A stretch of 64,000 nt of DNA from NCBI RefSeq assembly GCF_020781835.1, contig NZ_JAJGNJ010000003.1:310001-374000 (forward strand). Direction: 5' to 3'. The notes beneath the pieces were generated by a model. It searched no databases and had not been told where the DNA came from. It saw nothing but the letters and a program-made list of their open reading frames with translations. A program made the position numbers and the translations under genes. Shown here piece after piece: positions 46,513 through 61,699 of the stretch (position 1 is its first letter; each line of letters opens with the position of its first letter). Source of the DNA: Microbacterium testaceum (GTDB lineage: Bacteria; Actinomycetota; Actinomycetes; Actinomycetales; Microbacteriaceae).

Positions 46513-47645
46513 CGGACGACCCCGGTGGCCAGCAGCGCCGCCACGACGACCGCCGCGGCGGCGACCAGAGTGGCCGCCGCGAGCGCCCACGGCAGGAAGC
46601 GGCGCGCGGGGCGAGCGGGGGCGGAGATGTCGGTGTCCTCGTCGCGAGCGAGACCGGCGACCCCGGACGGCCCCCGGAGCTTGCGCTCGCTCTCGCGCTC
46701 GATGCGCGAGCGCGCGGGGCCGCGCAGCGTGCCGTCGGCGAAGTCGATCGCGCGCGCGGCCGGCGCCCAATCGGCCGCGGGGACCTCCAGCGGCGTTCCG
46801 GGCAACCCGAGCTCGGACTGCACCGCCTGCAGCGCCTCGCCCAGTTCGCGTGCGGTGGCGAAACGGTCCGCCGGGTTGCGTGACATCGCGCGGGCGAGCA
46901 CGGCCTGCAGCGACGGCGGTACGTCCGTACGCGTGATCTCGGTATAAGAGGCGCGGGCGATGCGGCGGCGCAGCTGCTCACGGGAGTTCTGGCCCCGCTC
47001 GCGCCGCTCGAACGGGCTGTGGCCGGCCAGCAGCGAGTACACGGTGGCCCCGAGGCTCCAGACCTCGCTCGAGACGGTCCCGGCTGTCTGCTCGGCGATG
47101 ACCTCCGGCGCGCTCCAGGGCACGCTCATCGCGAGCATCTCGTCGGCGCCCTGCCGCACCAGCGACGACGAGATGCCGAAGTCCGCCAGCACGGGCGCAC
47201 CGAACGTGGTCACGAGGATGTTGCTGGGCTTGACGTCCCGGTGGACGAGACCGGCGTGGTGCGCCGACTCGAGCGCCCCGGCCATGCGCACGCCGATCGA
47301 CAGCACCTCGGCCACCGGCATCCGTTCGACCCGATACCGCTGCGCGAGCGAGCCGGGACAGTACTCCATCACGATGTACGGGCGACCGTCCGCCGAGATG
47401 CCGGCCTGGTACACCGTGACGATCGACGGATGGGCGGACAGGTGCGCGAGCACGTCGGCCTCGGCGTTGAACATGCGCAGCAGATCCGGATCGCGCACGT
47501 CGCTGGGCAGGACCTTCACGGCCACGTCGCGCCGCGGCATGTCCTGCCCGTAGAGGAAGACGTCGGCGAAGCCGCCAGAGCCGAGCGGGCGGATGTAGGC
47601 GAGGCCCGGCAGGATCGGGGGCGTCGAGGGCAGGCGCTGCGGCAT
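46509..47645 (-). CDS. Ser/Thr protein kinase with C-terminal membrane helix
   Basis: 378 residues from the ATG at 47645, with GGGGAGG upstream. A frame reaching 47693 has no ribosome binding site. The kinase domain is complete: GSGGFADV (22-29), Lys44, HRDVKPSN (135-142), DFG (155-157) and APE (179-181). A juxtamembrane linker is rich in Arg and Asp (DEDTDISAPARPARR), then a helix at about 350-374 ends the protein. Unlike PknB it has no outside PASTA region. Any outside signal would have to come through a partner, most simply the giant Ig-like protein whose start overlaps its stop. Likely substrates are the FHA protein and the (D/E)TVR protein downstream. Confidence 0.92.
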   Translation of the reverse strand: MPQRLPSTPPILPGLAYIRPLGSGGFADVFLYGQDMPRRDVAVKVLPSDVRDPDLLRMFNAEADVLAHLSAHPSIVTVYQAGISADGRPYIVMEYCPGSLAQRYRVERMPVAEVLSIGVRMAGALESAHHAGLVHRDVKPSNILVTTFGAPVLADFGISSSLVRQGADEMLAMSVPWSAPEVIAEQTAGTVSSEVWSLGATVYSLLAGHSPFERRERGQNSREQLRRRIARASYTEITRTDVPPSLQAVLARAMSRNPADRFATARELGEALQAVQSELGLPGTPLEVPAADWAPAARAIDFADGTLRGPARSRIERESERKLRGPSGVAGLARDEDTDISAPARPARRFLPWALAAATLVAAAAVVVAALLATGVVR

Positions 47646-47719
47646 GGTGCCCCCTCCCCGGAACAAGCGTGCCGCGGCGGAGCACGCGGACAACCCGGCA
47701 ATGCTAACAAAGCCCCGTA

Positions 47720-47735
47720 CCGCCCGCCCGGGCGG
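47720..47735. terminator. Palindrome upstream of the kinase gene
   Basis: CCGCCCG (47720-47726) and CGGGCGG (47729-47735) form a perfect seven-base stem with a two-base loop, in the 102-base gap after the stop of the gene at 47748. It could weakly terminate that gene or sit in the kinase promoter region. Confidence 0.3.
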
Positions 47736-47747
47736 CGTCCACAGGTG

Positions 47748-48410
47748 TCAGGATGCCAGCGGGCCGGGGTCGCGCGGATCGAACGGGGCGTCGAGGGAGC
47801 GCGAGAGATCGTCGAGCATCGCCGCGACCTGCGGCTCGACGTACTCGGCGACGGCGGCCTGGATGCGGAGTCGGTGATGCAGGAGCACCGCGCAGACCTC
47901 GCGTCCGATCATGTTGGCGTAGTCGTCCGCCAGTCCGACCTCCTGCCGCAGCGCCGCCTTCGCGGCATCCGACAGGGGCGGGAGCGCGGGAATGGCCGCG
48001 TCCTCCTCGGCCGCCAGACCCGAGAGCGTGAACAGGAAGGGCGCCCCGGGCTCGGGCTCGGGGTCGAGCGGCATCCCCTCGAACTCCGGCTCGAGGCCCT
48101 CGGCCGGTCGGTACGAGCGGCGGCGATTGCGGGCCGCCTGCTGGTCGAGCTCGGCCTGCAGCATCGGGAGGTTGCGCGAGGTGTACTCCGCGACGGCGTG
48201 GTCGACGATCGTCTTCACGCGGGTCGACAGACCGTGCTGCACCCCGTGCGGCACGTCGGATCCGAGACCGGCCGCCGACAGAACGGGCGACCCGAAGCAG
48301 CGACGGCACGGTGCGATGCGCCCGCGGTGGTTCGCCGGCTCCCATCGGGGCAGCCACGCGAGCCAGGCGTCCACCGCCTGGCCGACCTGGGTCTCGAGCG
48401 ACCGCTCCAC
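47748..48410 (-). CDS. Conserved-looking hypothetical protein with CxxC at N-terminus
   Basis: 220 residues, no recognised family. An acidic, mostly helical protein with APCRRCFGSP (a CxxC pair) near residue 34, and helices from about 60 to 215. No membrane segment. The GTG at 48410 has a TAGCGT hexamer ending six bases upstream, which could give a leaderless transcript. It is the gene just upstream of the kinase, but not coupled to it. Its role is unknown. Confidence 0.7.
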   Translation of the reverse strand: MERSLETQVGQAVDAWLAWLPRWEPANHRGRIAPCRRCFGSPVLSAAGLGSDVPHGVQHGLSTRVKTIVDHAVAEYTSRNLPMLQAELDQQAARNRRRSYRPAEGLEPEFEGMPLDPEPEPGAPFLFTLSGLAAEEDAAIPALPPLSDAAKAALRQEVGLADDYANMIGREVCAVLLHHRLRIQAAVAEYVEPQVAAMLDDLSRSLDAPFDPRDPGPLAS

Positions 48411-48463
48411 GCCCCTACGCTAGCCCGACAGCTGCCCGAGCGGGCGGATGCCACGGCCCCGGA

Positions 48464-48949
48464 TCAGTGATCCTCGTCGTCGTGGCGCTCCCAACTCCAG
48501 TGCGGACCCCCTCCCCGGCTGCGCACGAGCAGCACTCCGAAGGCGCCGGCGAGAAGAGCCGCGACCGCGATCACCGCGCCGGGCCACCCCAGGGCCACCG
48601 TGCCGGCGGCCGCGAGACCGCGTGCCGCATCGCCCCCGGTCACGGCGGCACCGATCGCGATGCCGAGCGTTTCGCCGACGTACGCGCCGACCGCGCACGG
48701 CACGGCAGTGAGGTACCCCGGCGGGACGGCGCGCACCCCCCACAGCAGCACACCCGCGAACGTCGCGAGAGCCAGCAGCATGCCCGCCACCCCGGGCAGG
48801 GGCCCGAGACCGCGCACCGGGATGACGTCGGCATCCAGCGCGAGGCTGGCCACACCGAGCCCGCCGATGGCCAGGGCGAGGAAAGCGACGGTCGCGAAAA
48901 CGACGGCGACCGGCGGGGTCACCCCCGCCGGTCGCGGCGTGTCGGTCAT
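48464..48949 (-). CDS. Small four-helix membrane protein, unknown
   Basis: 161 residues from the ATG at 48949, with segments at about 15-35, 55-75, 80-105 and 115-140, and an acidic-aromatic end (HWSWERHDDEDH). It follows the next membrane protein gene by 11 bases and is probably co-transcribed with it. I recognise no family. Confidence 0.7.
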   Translation of the reverse strand: MTDTPRPAGVTPPVAVVFATVAFLALAIGGLGVASLALDADVIPVRGLGPLPGVAGMLLALATFAGVLLWGVRAVPPGYLTAVPCAVGAYVGETLGIAIGAAVTGGDAARGLAAAGTVALGWPGAVIAVAALLAGAFGVLLVRSRGGGPHWSWERHDDEDH

Positions 48950-48960
48950 GGCATCCGGTC

Positions 48961-50007
48961 TCAGCGCGACAGGACGGGGCCGGCTTCGAGGGTGCGCTCG
49001 TACTCGCGCTGCGCCTCGTCGTTGATCTCGGTGACGCGCCGGCCGCGCTTGGCCACCCACGCGCCGAACCAGATGGTCAGCTCGCGACCGAGCACGAACG
49101 CCACGATGGCCAGCGGCGCGAGCACGCTCTCCTGCACGACGTCCACGCCCTGGCGGGCCGTGAGCATCCAGAACGGGGCGGCGAAGAGGGCGCCCAGGAT
49201 GTATCCGCCCCAGGCGATCACGCCCACCACGAGACCCCAGACCACCCAGTGCCCCCAACTGCCCCGGTTGATGATCGCACCGAGGAACCAGAAGCCCACG
49301 AAGAAGGCGATGGTGGGAACCCAGAGGGTCCACGTGGTCAGCGTGGACACCGCGGCATCGGCGAGATCCGCGGCCTGAATCGTGCCGAGCAGCAGTCCCA
49401 GGCCCAGCGTCGCGGCGAGGTAGAGAACGGCGAAGACGACGGTCGCCAGGAGCCCGATCAGCCCGGCTGCGCCCCGGTTGCCACGGGGCTGGGGAGCCTC
49501 GGGAGCCTGCACGAAGATCGGCTGCGCAGCACCCACCGGGCGGGTCTCGTCCGTGTGAGCGGGAGCAGCGGCCGTGGCCGCGCCTGCGGCGGCGGCGGCG
49601 GCGGGAGCCGCCGCGTCCGAGCGGTGCTCGTCGCGCACCGGCTCTGCGGGCGGGGCGGACGCGGTGTCGGCGGAGGCACCGTCGGGCTCGGCGGACGCGG
49701 CGTAGGCCGCCCAACGGGCGTCCTCGTCGTCGAGGTCGACCGAACGGCGGGTCGCGGGAGCGGAGACGGGCGTCTGGCTGCGCGGTTCGACGGGCGAGGC
49801 GTCGTGCACGGTGGTCGTGGCGGCGGGCGAGGCGGAGTCGTCGCCCGACTCGCGTTCTTTCCACGCCGCGGCGGCCGCCTCGGGGTCGACCGCGTCGCGG
49901 CGGGCGGCCTCGGCGTCGGCGAGCCCCTCGTGGGCACGGCCGACGACGTCGTGCGCCTCTTCCTTGGGCTCGTCGACGGGGTCGCCGTACGACTGGGGGT
50001 CGCTCAT
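48961..50007 (-). CDS. Membrane protein with long acidic/Ala-rich cytoplasmic tail, unknown
   Basis: 348 residues from the ATG at 50007, with GAGGAGA upstream. The first 175 residues are rich in Asp, Glu, Ala and Ser and low in complexity. Five membrane segments follow (about 182-206, 215-240, 243-262, 268-290, 298-318), and the last 25 residues are charged. No family recognised. A frame extending to 50541 is the shadow of the neighbouring lipoprotein gene. Co-transcribed with the next small membrane protein. Confidence 0.7.
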   Translation of the reverse strand: MSDPQSYGDPVDEPKEEAHDVVGRAHEGLADAEAARRDAVDPEAAAAAWKERESGDDSASPAATTTVHDASPVEPRSQTPVSAPATRRSVDLDDEDARWAAYAASAEPDGASADTASAPPAEPVRDEHRSDAAAPAAAAAAGAATAAAPAHTDETRPVGAAQPIFVQAPEAPQPRGNRGAAGLIGLLATVVFAVLYLAATLGLGLLLGTIQAADLADAAVSTLTTWTLWVPTIAFFVGFWFLGAIINRGSWGHWVVWGLVVGVIAWGGYILGALFAAPFWMLTARQGVDVVQESVLAPLAIVAFVLGRELTIWFGAWVAKRGRRVTEINDEAQREYERTLEAGPVLSR

Positions 50008-50134
50008 CGGGGTCTCCTCACGCGCGCAGATATGGTGCGGCGTCAGGCTAACCCGGGTCGCGCCCCGCGCCGCGCAGGCGTGCCGCCGTGTGTCGGTCTC
50101 GATCGTGTCGGCGGCTCCGCCTAGGGTGGGCGGC

Positions 50135-50728
50135 ATGACCGGTCGACCGACAGCAGCGGCCTTCGCCGCCGTGCTCGCGGTGAGCGCCGCGCTCGTCCTC
50201 ACCGCCTGCGCTCCCGAACAGGGAACGGATCCGGCCCCCACCACCGCCTCGCCGGCCGAGTCCCCGACATCCGACGCGACGCCCATCCCGACGATCACCC
50301 CGACGGTCGCTCCGGCGTCCCTCCCCACCGACTGCCGGGCGATCCTCACCCCCGACGTGCAGTCGCAGCTCGGGTCGACCCCGCTCAACGATCCCGCGAT
50401 GGGCCCCTCGGGAGTCCAGTCCGACGGGTCGCTCGTGTGTATCTGGCGCGACCCCGCGGCCGACACCACGGGACTCGTCACCCGCATCTCTCGCATGGAT
50501 CGCGGTCCCGCGCTCGACATGCTGAACGACCTCGTGAACACCCAGGGCTTCAGCTGCTACACCCCGGACGAGGGCACCCGCTGCGAGAAGACGTGGATCA
50601 ACGACACGTACCCGGTCAACGACGGCCGCACGCTGTTCTGGCGCGACGACGTGCTCATCGACACCCAGTACTCCAACCTCGCGCCCACCGGCTACACCGC
50701 GAGCATCATCGCCGCGATCTTCGGCTGA
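50135..50728 (+). CDS. Putative lipoprotein, paralogue of the convergent neighbour
   Basis: 197 residues from the ATG at 50135. The signal peptide ends in LTAC, a lipobox, with a Thr/Pro-rich stretch after it. The mature part has four cysteines (DCRAIL, LVCIW, FSCYTPDEG, TRCEKT) and ends in GYTASIIAAIFG. TAGGGT ends seven bases before the start, so it may be leaderless, although GGGTGG can also serve as a ribosome binding site. The sequence and Cys spacing resemble the protein encoded head-on at 50736-51335. Function unknown. Confidence 0.8.
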   Translation: MTGRPTAAAFAAVLAVSAALVLTACAPEQGTDPAPTTASPAESPTSDATPIPTITPTVAPASLPTDCRAILTPDVQSQLGSTPLNDPAMGPSGVQSDGSLVCIWRDPAADTTGLVTRISRMDRGPALDMLNDLVNTQGFSCYTPDEGTRCEKTWINDTYPVNDGRTLFWRDDVLIDTQYSNLAPTGYTASIIAAIFG

Positions 50729-50735
50729 CTCCGCC

Positions 50736-51335
50736 TCACTCCCCGAAGGCGCGGGATGCCACGACCGCGTCGTATCCGTCCGGCATCCATCCCGCGAACG
50801 TCGACGAGACCCACCGGTCGCCGCGCAGCTCGTGGACCTCGGTGACGTCGCCGGCGGTGCGCTCGCAGCGCTCGGTGCCCTCGACGGTGGCGCACGCGAA
50901 CCCCTGGGCGGTCAGGGTCGCCGACACCGCCGCCGCCCCCTCCGGCGAGACGATTGCGACACTGGTCTCGAGCCAGCGCCCCGCCTCCCCCCGCCAGTGG
51001 CACGTGATCACCGGCGTCGGTCCGGCCGCCGCGACCGCCTCGGGCGTGGAGAGCGGCGCGGTGTGGCGCTGCGTCAGGAGAGCCTCGGGCGACCACACCA
51101 TCGCGGACCACATCGGCTGCGTGTAGAGATCGCGGCAGGTCGTCGCCGGGCCCGGCACGCGGGGGGCATCCGTCCACGGTCGTGTCGTCGAGCCCTGCCG
51201 CAACGTGTCGCCGACGAAGGTCACCGCGCCCGGGAGTCCGGGTGCCGCCAGCACGCCCAGAACGACGACGACGGCCACGCACAGCAGACCCACCGGCCAT
51301 GCGATCCACGCGCTGCGTCCCGCGACTCGAGCCAT
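50736..51335 (-). CDS. Secreted or membrane-anchored protein, paralogue of the convergent lipoprotein
   Basis: 199 residues from the ATG at 51335, with GGAGGAA upstream. An N-terminal hydrophobic helix (about 10-30) acts as anchor or signal. It has no lipobox Cys. The outside domain has TCRDLY, VITCHWR, FACATVEG, RCERT and GYDAVV at the same spacing as the lipoprotein at 50135-50728. Its stop is seven bases from that gene's stop. Confidence 0.8.
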   Translation of the reverse strand: MARVAGRSAWIAWPVGLLCVAVVVVLGVLAAPGLPGAVTFVGDTLRQGSTTRPWTDAPRVPGPATTCRDLYTQPMWSAMVWSPEALLTQRHTAPLSTPEAVAAAGPTPVITCHWRGEAGRWLETSVAIVSPEGAAAVSATLTAQGFACATVEGTERCERTAGDVTEVHELRGDRWVSSTFAGWMPDGYDAVVASRAFGE

Positions 51336-51466
51336 CCGTTCCTCCCCGACCACGGTAGGCGAATCCCCCCGCCGCGCCCGATCGGCGACACGCCGCGCGC
51401 CCGTCCCGTCACGCGGCCGAAACGTCTCGGGCACGCACGCTCCCCGGCAGGCACCCCGGACACGAC

Positions 51467-51496
51467 GAAGGCCCCCGGCGTGAGCCGAGGGCCTTC
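51467..51496 (-). terminator. Second terminator hairpin after rpoC
   Basis: GAAGGCCCCCGGC (51467-51479) pairs with GCCGAGGGCCTTC (51484-51496) with one mismatch and a GTGA loop. Read on the minus strand it follows the first hairpin, and a tandem pair is expected to give firm termination of the rpoBC transcript. Confidence 0.7.
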
Positions 51497-51504
51497 GGGG
51501 ATCC

Positions 51505-51530
51505 GGATGCCGCACCGAGGTGCGGCATCC
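51505..51530 (-). terminator. First terminator hairpin after rpoC
   Basis: GGATGCCGCACC (51505-51516) pairs with GGTGCGGCATCC (51519-51530), five bases past the rpoC stop. It contains GGATGCC and GGCATCC. No T-run. Confidence 0.6.
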
Positions 51531-51535
51531 GTCGA

Positions 51536-55411
<3,876 letters not shown>

Positions 55412-55452
55412 TGGTTCTCCTGTGTCGGAATTCTGTTCGTTGCCTGGCCGGG

Positions 55453-58950
<3,498 letters not shown>

Positions 58951-59118
58951 GGGAATAACCTCCAGAAGCCCGGGCGAGGGGCTCGTGATTCCTTGTCGTC
59001 AGGTGGAGTGCGTTCCTGCCCCGATAACCTGCGAGTCGCACACCGCGGTGAAGCGGGGACGGGCAGGCTCAGCCGACCACCATATGAGGGCAGGGGGAAT
59101 CGAGGAGCGCAAAGTCCA

Positions 59119-59147
59119 AGCATACGCGGGAGGACGCGCCGTGTCCA
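59119..59147 (-). promoter_or_regulatory. Predicted rpoBC promoter
   Basis: On the minus strand, TGGACA (59142-59147), a 17-base spacer and TATGCT (59119-59124). The leader to the rpoB TTG is then about 160 bases. Both boxes fit the primary sigma factor well. Confidence 0.65.
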
Positions 59148-59156
59148 GTCGAATTC

Positions 59157-59185
59157 TTGACGACTTTGCGTACCTGCGGTATAAC
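59157..59185 (+). promoter_or_regulatory. Near-consensus promoter facing away from rpoB, no sense gene behind it
   Basis: On the plus strand, TTGACG (59157-59162), a 17-base spacer and TATAAC (59180-59185). It points into the 3' end of the minus-strand pxpB-pxpC gene. No plus-strand gene starts until 61700. It starts 10 bases from the rpoBC promoter, so the two polymerase sites would nearly touch. Confidence 0.5.
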
Positions 59186-59222
59186 CGCGGGCGCTCCCCG
59201 AGGATTCCCCGGTCCGACCGCC

Positions 59223-60791
59223 TCACGGGCCGCGGAACCGCACGCGGTCGCCGGGCCGCACCTGAGCGAGGCGGTCGAGCGTGGCATCCGTCACCACTGC
59301 GATCACGGGGTAGCCGCCGGTCACGGGCCCGTCGGCGAGCAGCACCACCGGACGGCCGTGCGGCGGAACCTGCAGCGCTCCCGGCCGCATGCCCTCGCTC
59401 GGCAGCTCGTCGTGGCGTACGCGGTCCAGCGCAGGCCCGTCGAGCCGGATGCCGACGCGGTCGGCGTCGCCCGAGACGGTCCACGTCGCATCGCGCAGCG
59501 TCCGCAGCGCGGCGGGCGCGAACCAGTCGGCGCGCGGCCCAGGAGCGAGGCCGACCTCGACGACGGGGCCGGGCACCGACCACGGGAAGGCATCGACGAC
59601 CGGAATCGGAGCCGGAGCCTCCCCCACGACGACGGCGTCGCCCGCGACCAGTGCGGCCGGACCCAGGGACGCCAGCACGTCGGTCGCCCGTGATCCGAGC
59701 GCCGCGGCTCCGGCGACGCCGCCACGGACGGCGAGGACGAGTCTCGCCCCGGCGATCGCGACCCCGATCGACAGTTCGGACCCGGCCGGCACGAGCAGGG
59801 GCGCGTAGGCATCCACCGCGTGCCCGTCGACACGGATGTCGGCGAGCGCACCGGCCACGGCGACCCACGTGTCGCGTTCGGCGCGGGCACGGAACCCGCC
59901 GAGCACGATCTCGATCCCCGCGGCGGTCTCGGCATTGCCGACGAGGCGGTTGGCTGCGCGGAGGGCCGCGCGGTCGAGGACGCCCGAGCGGGCCACACCG
60001 AGCCCCGCGCGGCCGGGACGGCCCAGGTCCTGCACGGTCGCGAGAGGCCCCGCGTCGAGGACGCGCAGCGCGGGGGACGCGGGCTCGTCGCCCGGCGGCG
60101 ACGGCGCCGACGAGCCCGCGGGAGCGGGTGCCACCGGTCCCGCCGGTTCGCTCGCCGCCGTCCGCACCTCGGTGCGGTGCGGCACGAACCGGACGCGCGC
60201 GCCCGGGGCGAGGAGCACGGGGTCGGCGGCATCCGGGGTGAACAGAGGGGCATCCGTCGTGCCGATCAACCGCCACCCGCCCGGGGTCTCGCGCGGGTAG
60301 GCACCGGTGAAACCGCCCGCGAGGCCCACCGACCCGGCGGGCACGCGGGTGCGCGGTCGGGAGAGCCGGGGCACGTCCCACGGCCAGTCCTCGCTCACGA
60401 GGTACGCGAAACCGGGCGCGAAGCCGGTGAATGCCACGTTCCACTCGGCAGCGGCATGCCGGGCCACGAGCTCGGCGGTGCGGATGCCGAGCATCGCGGC
60501 GGTCTCGTCGAGGTCGGCACCGTCATAACGCACGGCGATCTCGACGAGGGGGCCGGGGGACGCGGCCTCCGGTGGCGCGTCCCCCGCGGACCGCACCCAC
60601 GCGCGCACGGAGGCGGACGTGATCCGGGACGGATCGAAGGCGATGAGCACGGTGCGCGCGGCGGGAACGAGGTCGTCGATGCCGTCGGGCGGGGCGGCGG
60701 CGAGCGCCGCGTGCAGCGCGAGGACGTCCGGCAGGTCGTCGACCTCGGCCAGCAGCGCCCGCTCCCCCATCGGCCGCAGCCGCGGCGTCAC
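59223..60791 (-). CDS. pxpBC: Fused 5-oxoprolinase subunits B and C (KipI-KipA type)
   Basis: 522 residues from the GTG at 60791, overlapping the pxpA stop. Residues about 1-205 are the KipI/PxpB module (GERALLAEV near the start, then FTGFAPGFAYLV and PRLSRPRTRVPAGSV). After a Pro/Ala linker, residues about 230-520 are the KipA/PxpC module: VLDAGPLATVQDLGRPG and GVARSGVLDRAALRAANRLVGN, then GYPVIAVVTDA. With PxpA these hydrolyse 5-oxoproline to glutamate using ATP. The subunits are often separate genes. The gene ends 272 bases before rpoB. Confidence 0.92.
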   Translation of the reverse strand: MTPRLRPMGERALLAEVDDLPDVLALHAALAAAPPDGIDDLVPAARTVLIAFDPSRITSASVRAWVRSAGDAPPEAASPGPLVEIAVRYDGADLDETAAMLGIRTAELVARHAAAEWNVAFTGFAPGFAYLVSEDWPWDVPRLSRPRTRVPAGSVGLAGGFTGAYPRETPGGWRLIGTTDAPLFTPDAADPVLLAPGARVRFVPHRTEVRTAASEPAGPVAPAPAGSSAPSPPGDEPASPALRVLDAGPLATVQDLGRPGRAGLGVARSGVLDRAALRAANRLVGNAETAAGIEIVLGGFRARAERDTWVAVAGALADIRVDGHAVDAYAPLLVPAGSELSIGVAIAGARLVLAVRGGVAGAAALGSRATDVLASLGPAALVAGDAVVVGEAPAPIPVVDAFPWSVPGPVVEVGLAPGPRADWFAPAALRTLRDATWTVSGDADRVGIRLDGPALDRVRHDELPSEGMRPGALQVPPHGRPVVLLADGPVTGGYPVIAVVTDATLDRLAQVRPGDRVRFRGP

Positions 60792-61540
60792 CACGGAGCG
60801 CGCACCTCCACGCCGGCCGCGTCCAGCGCGGCGCGCACGACCCGGGCCATCGCCACCGCCGCCGGGGTGTCGCCGTGCAGGCACAGCGACGCGGCCCGTA
60901 CCGCGATGCGCGAGCCGTCGACCGTCTCCACGGTGCCGTCGGCCACCAGCCGCACGGCGCGGTCGGCGACGCGGACCGGGTCGTCGACGAGGGCGCCGGG
61001 GTGGTCGCGCGGCACGAGGCCCCCGTCGGCGGTGTAACCGCGGTCGAGGAAGGCCTCGGGGATGAACGGCAGACCGGCGGATGCCGCGGCCTCGACGATC
61101 GCGCCGCGGAGACCGAGCACCGGGAGCGGTCGGCCGAGCCGCGCGGAGTGGTCGGCGACGGCGGCGACGACCGCGCGCGCCTGGGCGGCGTCGGCCGAGA
61201 CGGCGTGATAGAGCGCGCCGTGGGGCTTGACGTAGCGCAGCTGCGCGCCGGCGGCCTCGAGGGCGTCCAACTGCCGGGCGATGCTCGCCCGCAGCTCGCC
61301 CGCGGGCGGGTCGCGGCGGACCCGGCCGAAGTTCGCGCGGTCCTCGTACGAGGGGTGGGCCCCGATGGCGACGCCGAAGCGGGCGGCCCGATCGACCGAG
61401 GCCCGCATGGAGGCCTCGTCGCCCGCGTGTCCGCCGCAGGCGACGTTGGCGCTGGTGATGACGGCGAACATCGCCTCGTCGTCGGCGGTGGGCACGCCGT
61501 CGACGGTTTCACCGAGGTCGGCGTTGAGGTCCACGCGCAT
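60788..61540 (-). CDS. pxpA: 5-oxoprolinase subunit A (LamB/YcsF family)
   Basis: 250 residues from the ATG at 61540. DLNADLGETVDG and SANVACGGHAGDE at the N-terminus and KPHGALYHAVSAD in the middle are the defining motifs of the family. It is the partner of the fused B/C protein that overlaps its stop by four bases. Together they salvage 5-oxoproline. Confidence 0.95.
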   Translation of the reverse strand: MRVDLNADLGETVDGVPTADDEAMFAVITSANVACGGHAGDEASMRASVDRAARFGVAIGAHPSYEDRANFGRVRRDPPAGELRASIARQLDALEAAGAQLRYVKPHGALYHAVSADAAQARAVVAAVADHSARLGRPLPVLGLRGAIVEAAASAGLPFIPEAFLDRGYTADGGLVPRDHPGALVDDPVRVADRAVRLVADGTVETVDGSRIAVRAASLCLHGDTPAAVAMARVVRAALDAAGVEVRAPW

Positions 61541-61699
61541 GCCTCGACGCTACTCCCGCGGCCGGCGCGCGGGGCACCCGGTCTCGCCGCTTCTCAGGCT
61601 GCGGGGCGGTGCCGCCCGCCTGCTCCCACGACGTTACGGGGGTGTGACGAAAACGCGGGAGGGGTGGGCACGGAGGCGGCGGCGGGTGAGGATGGGGGG

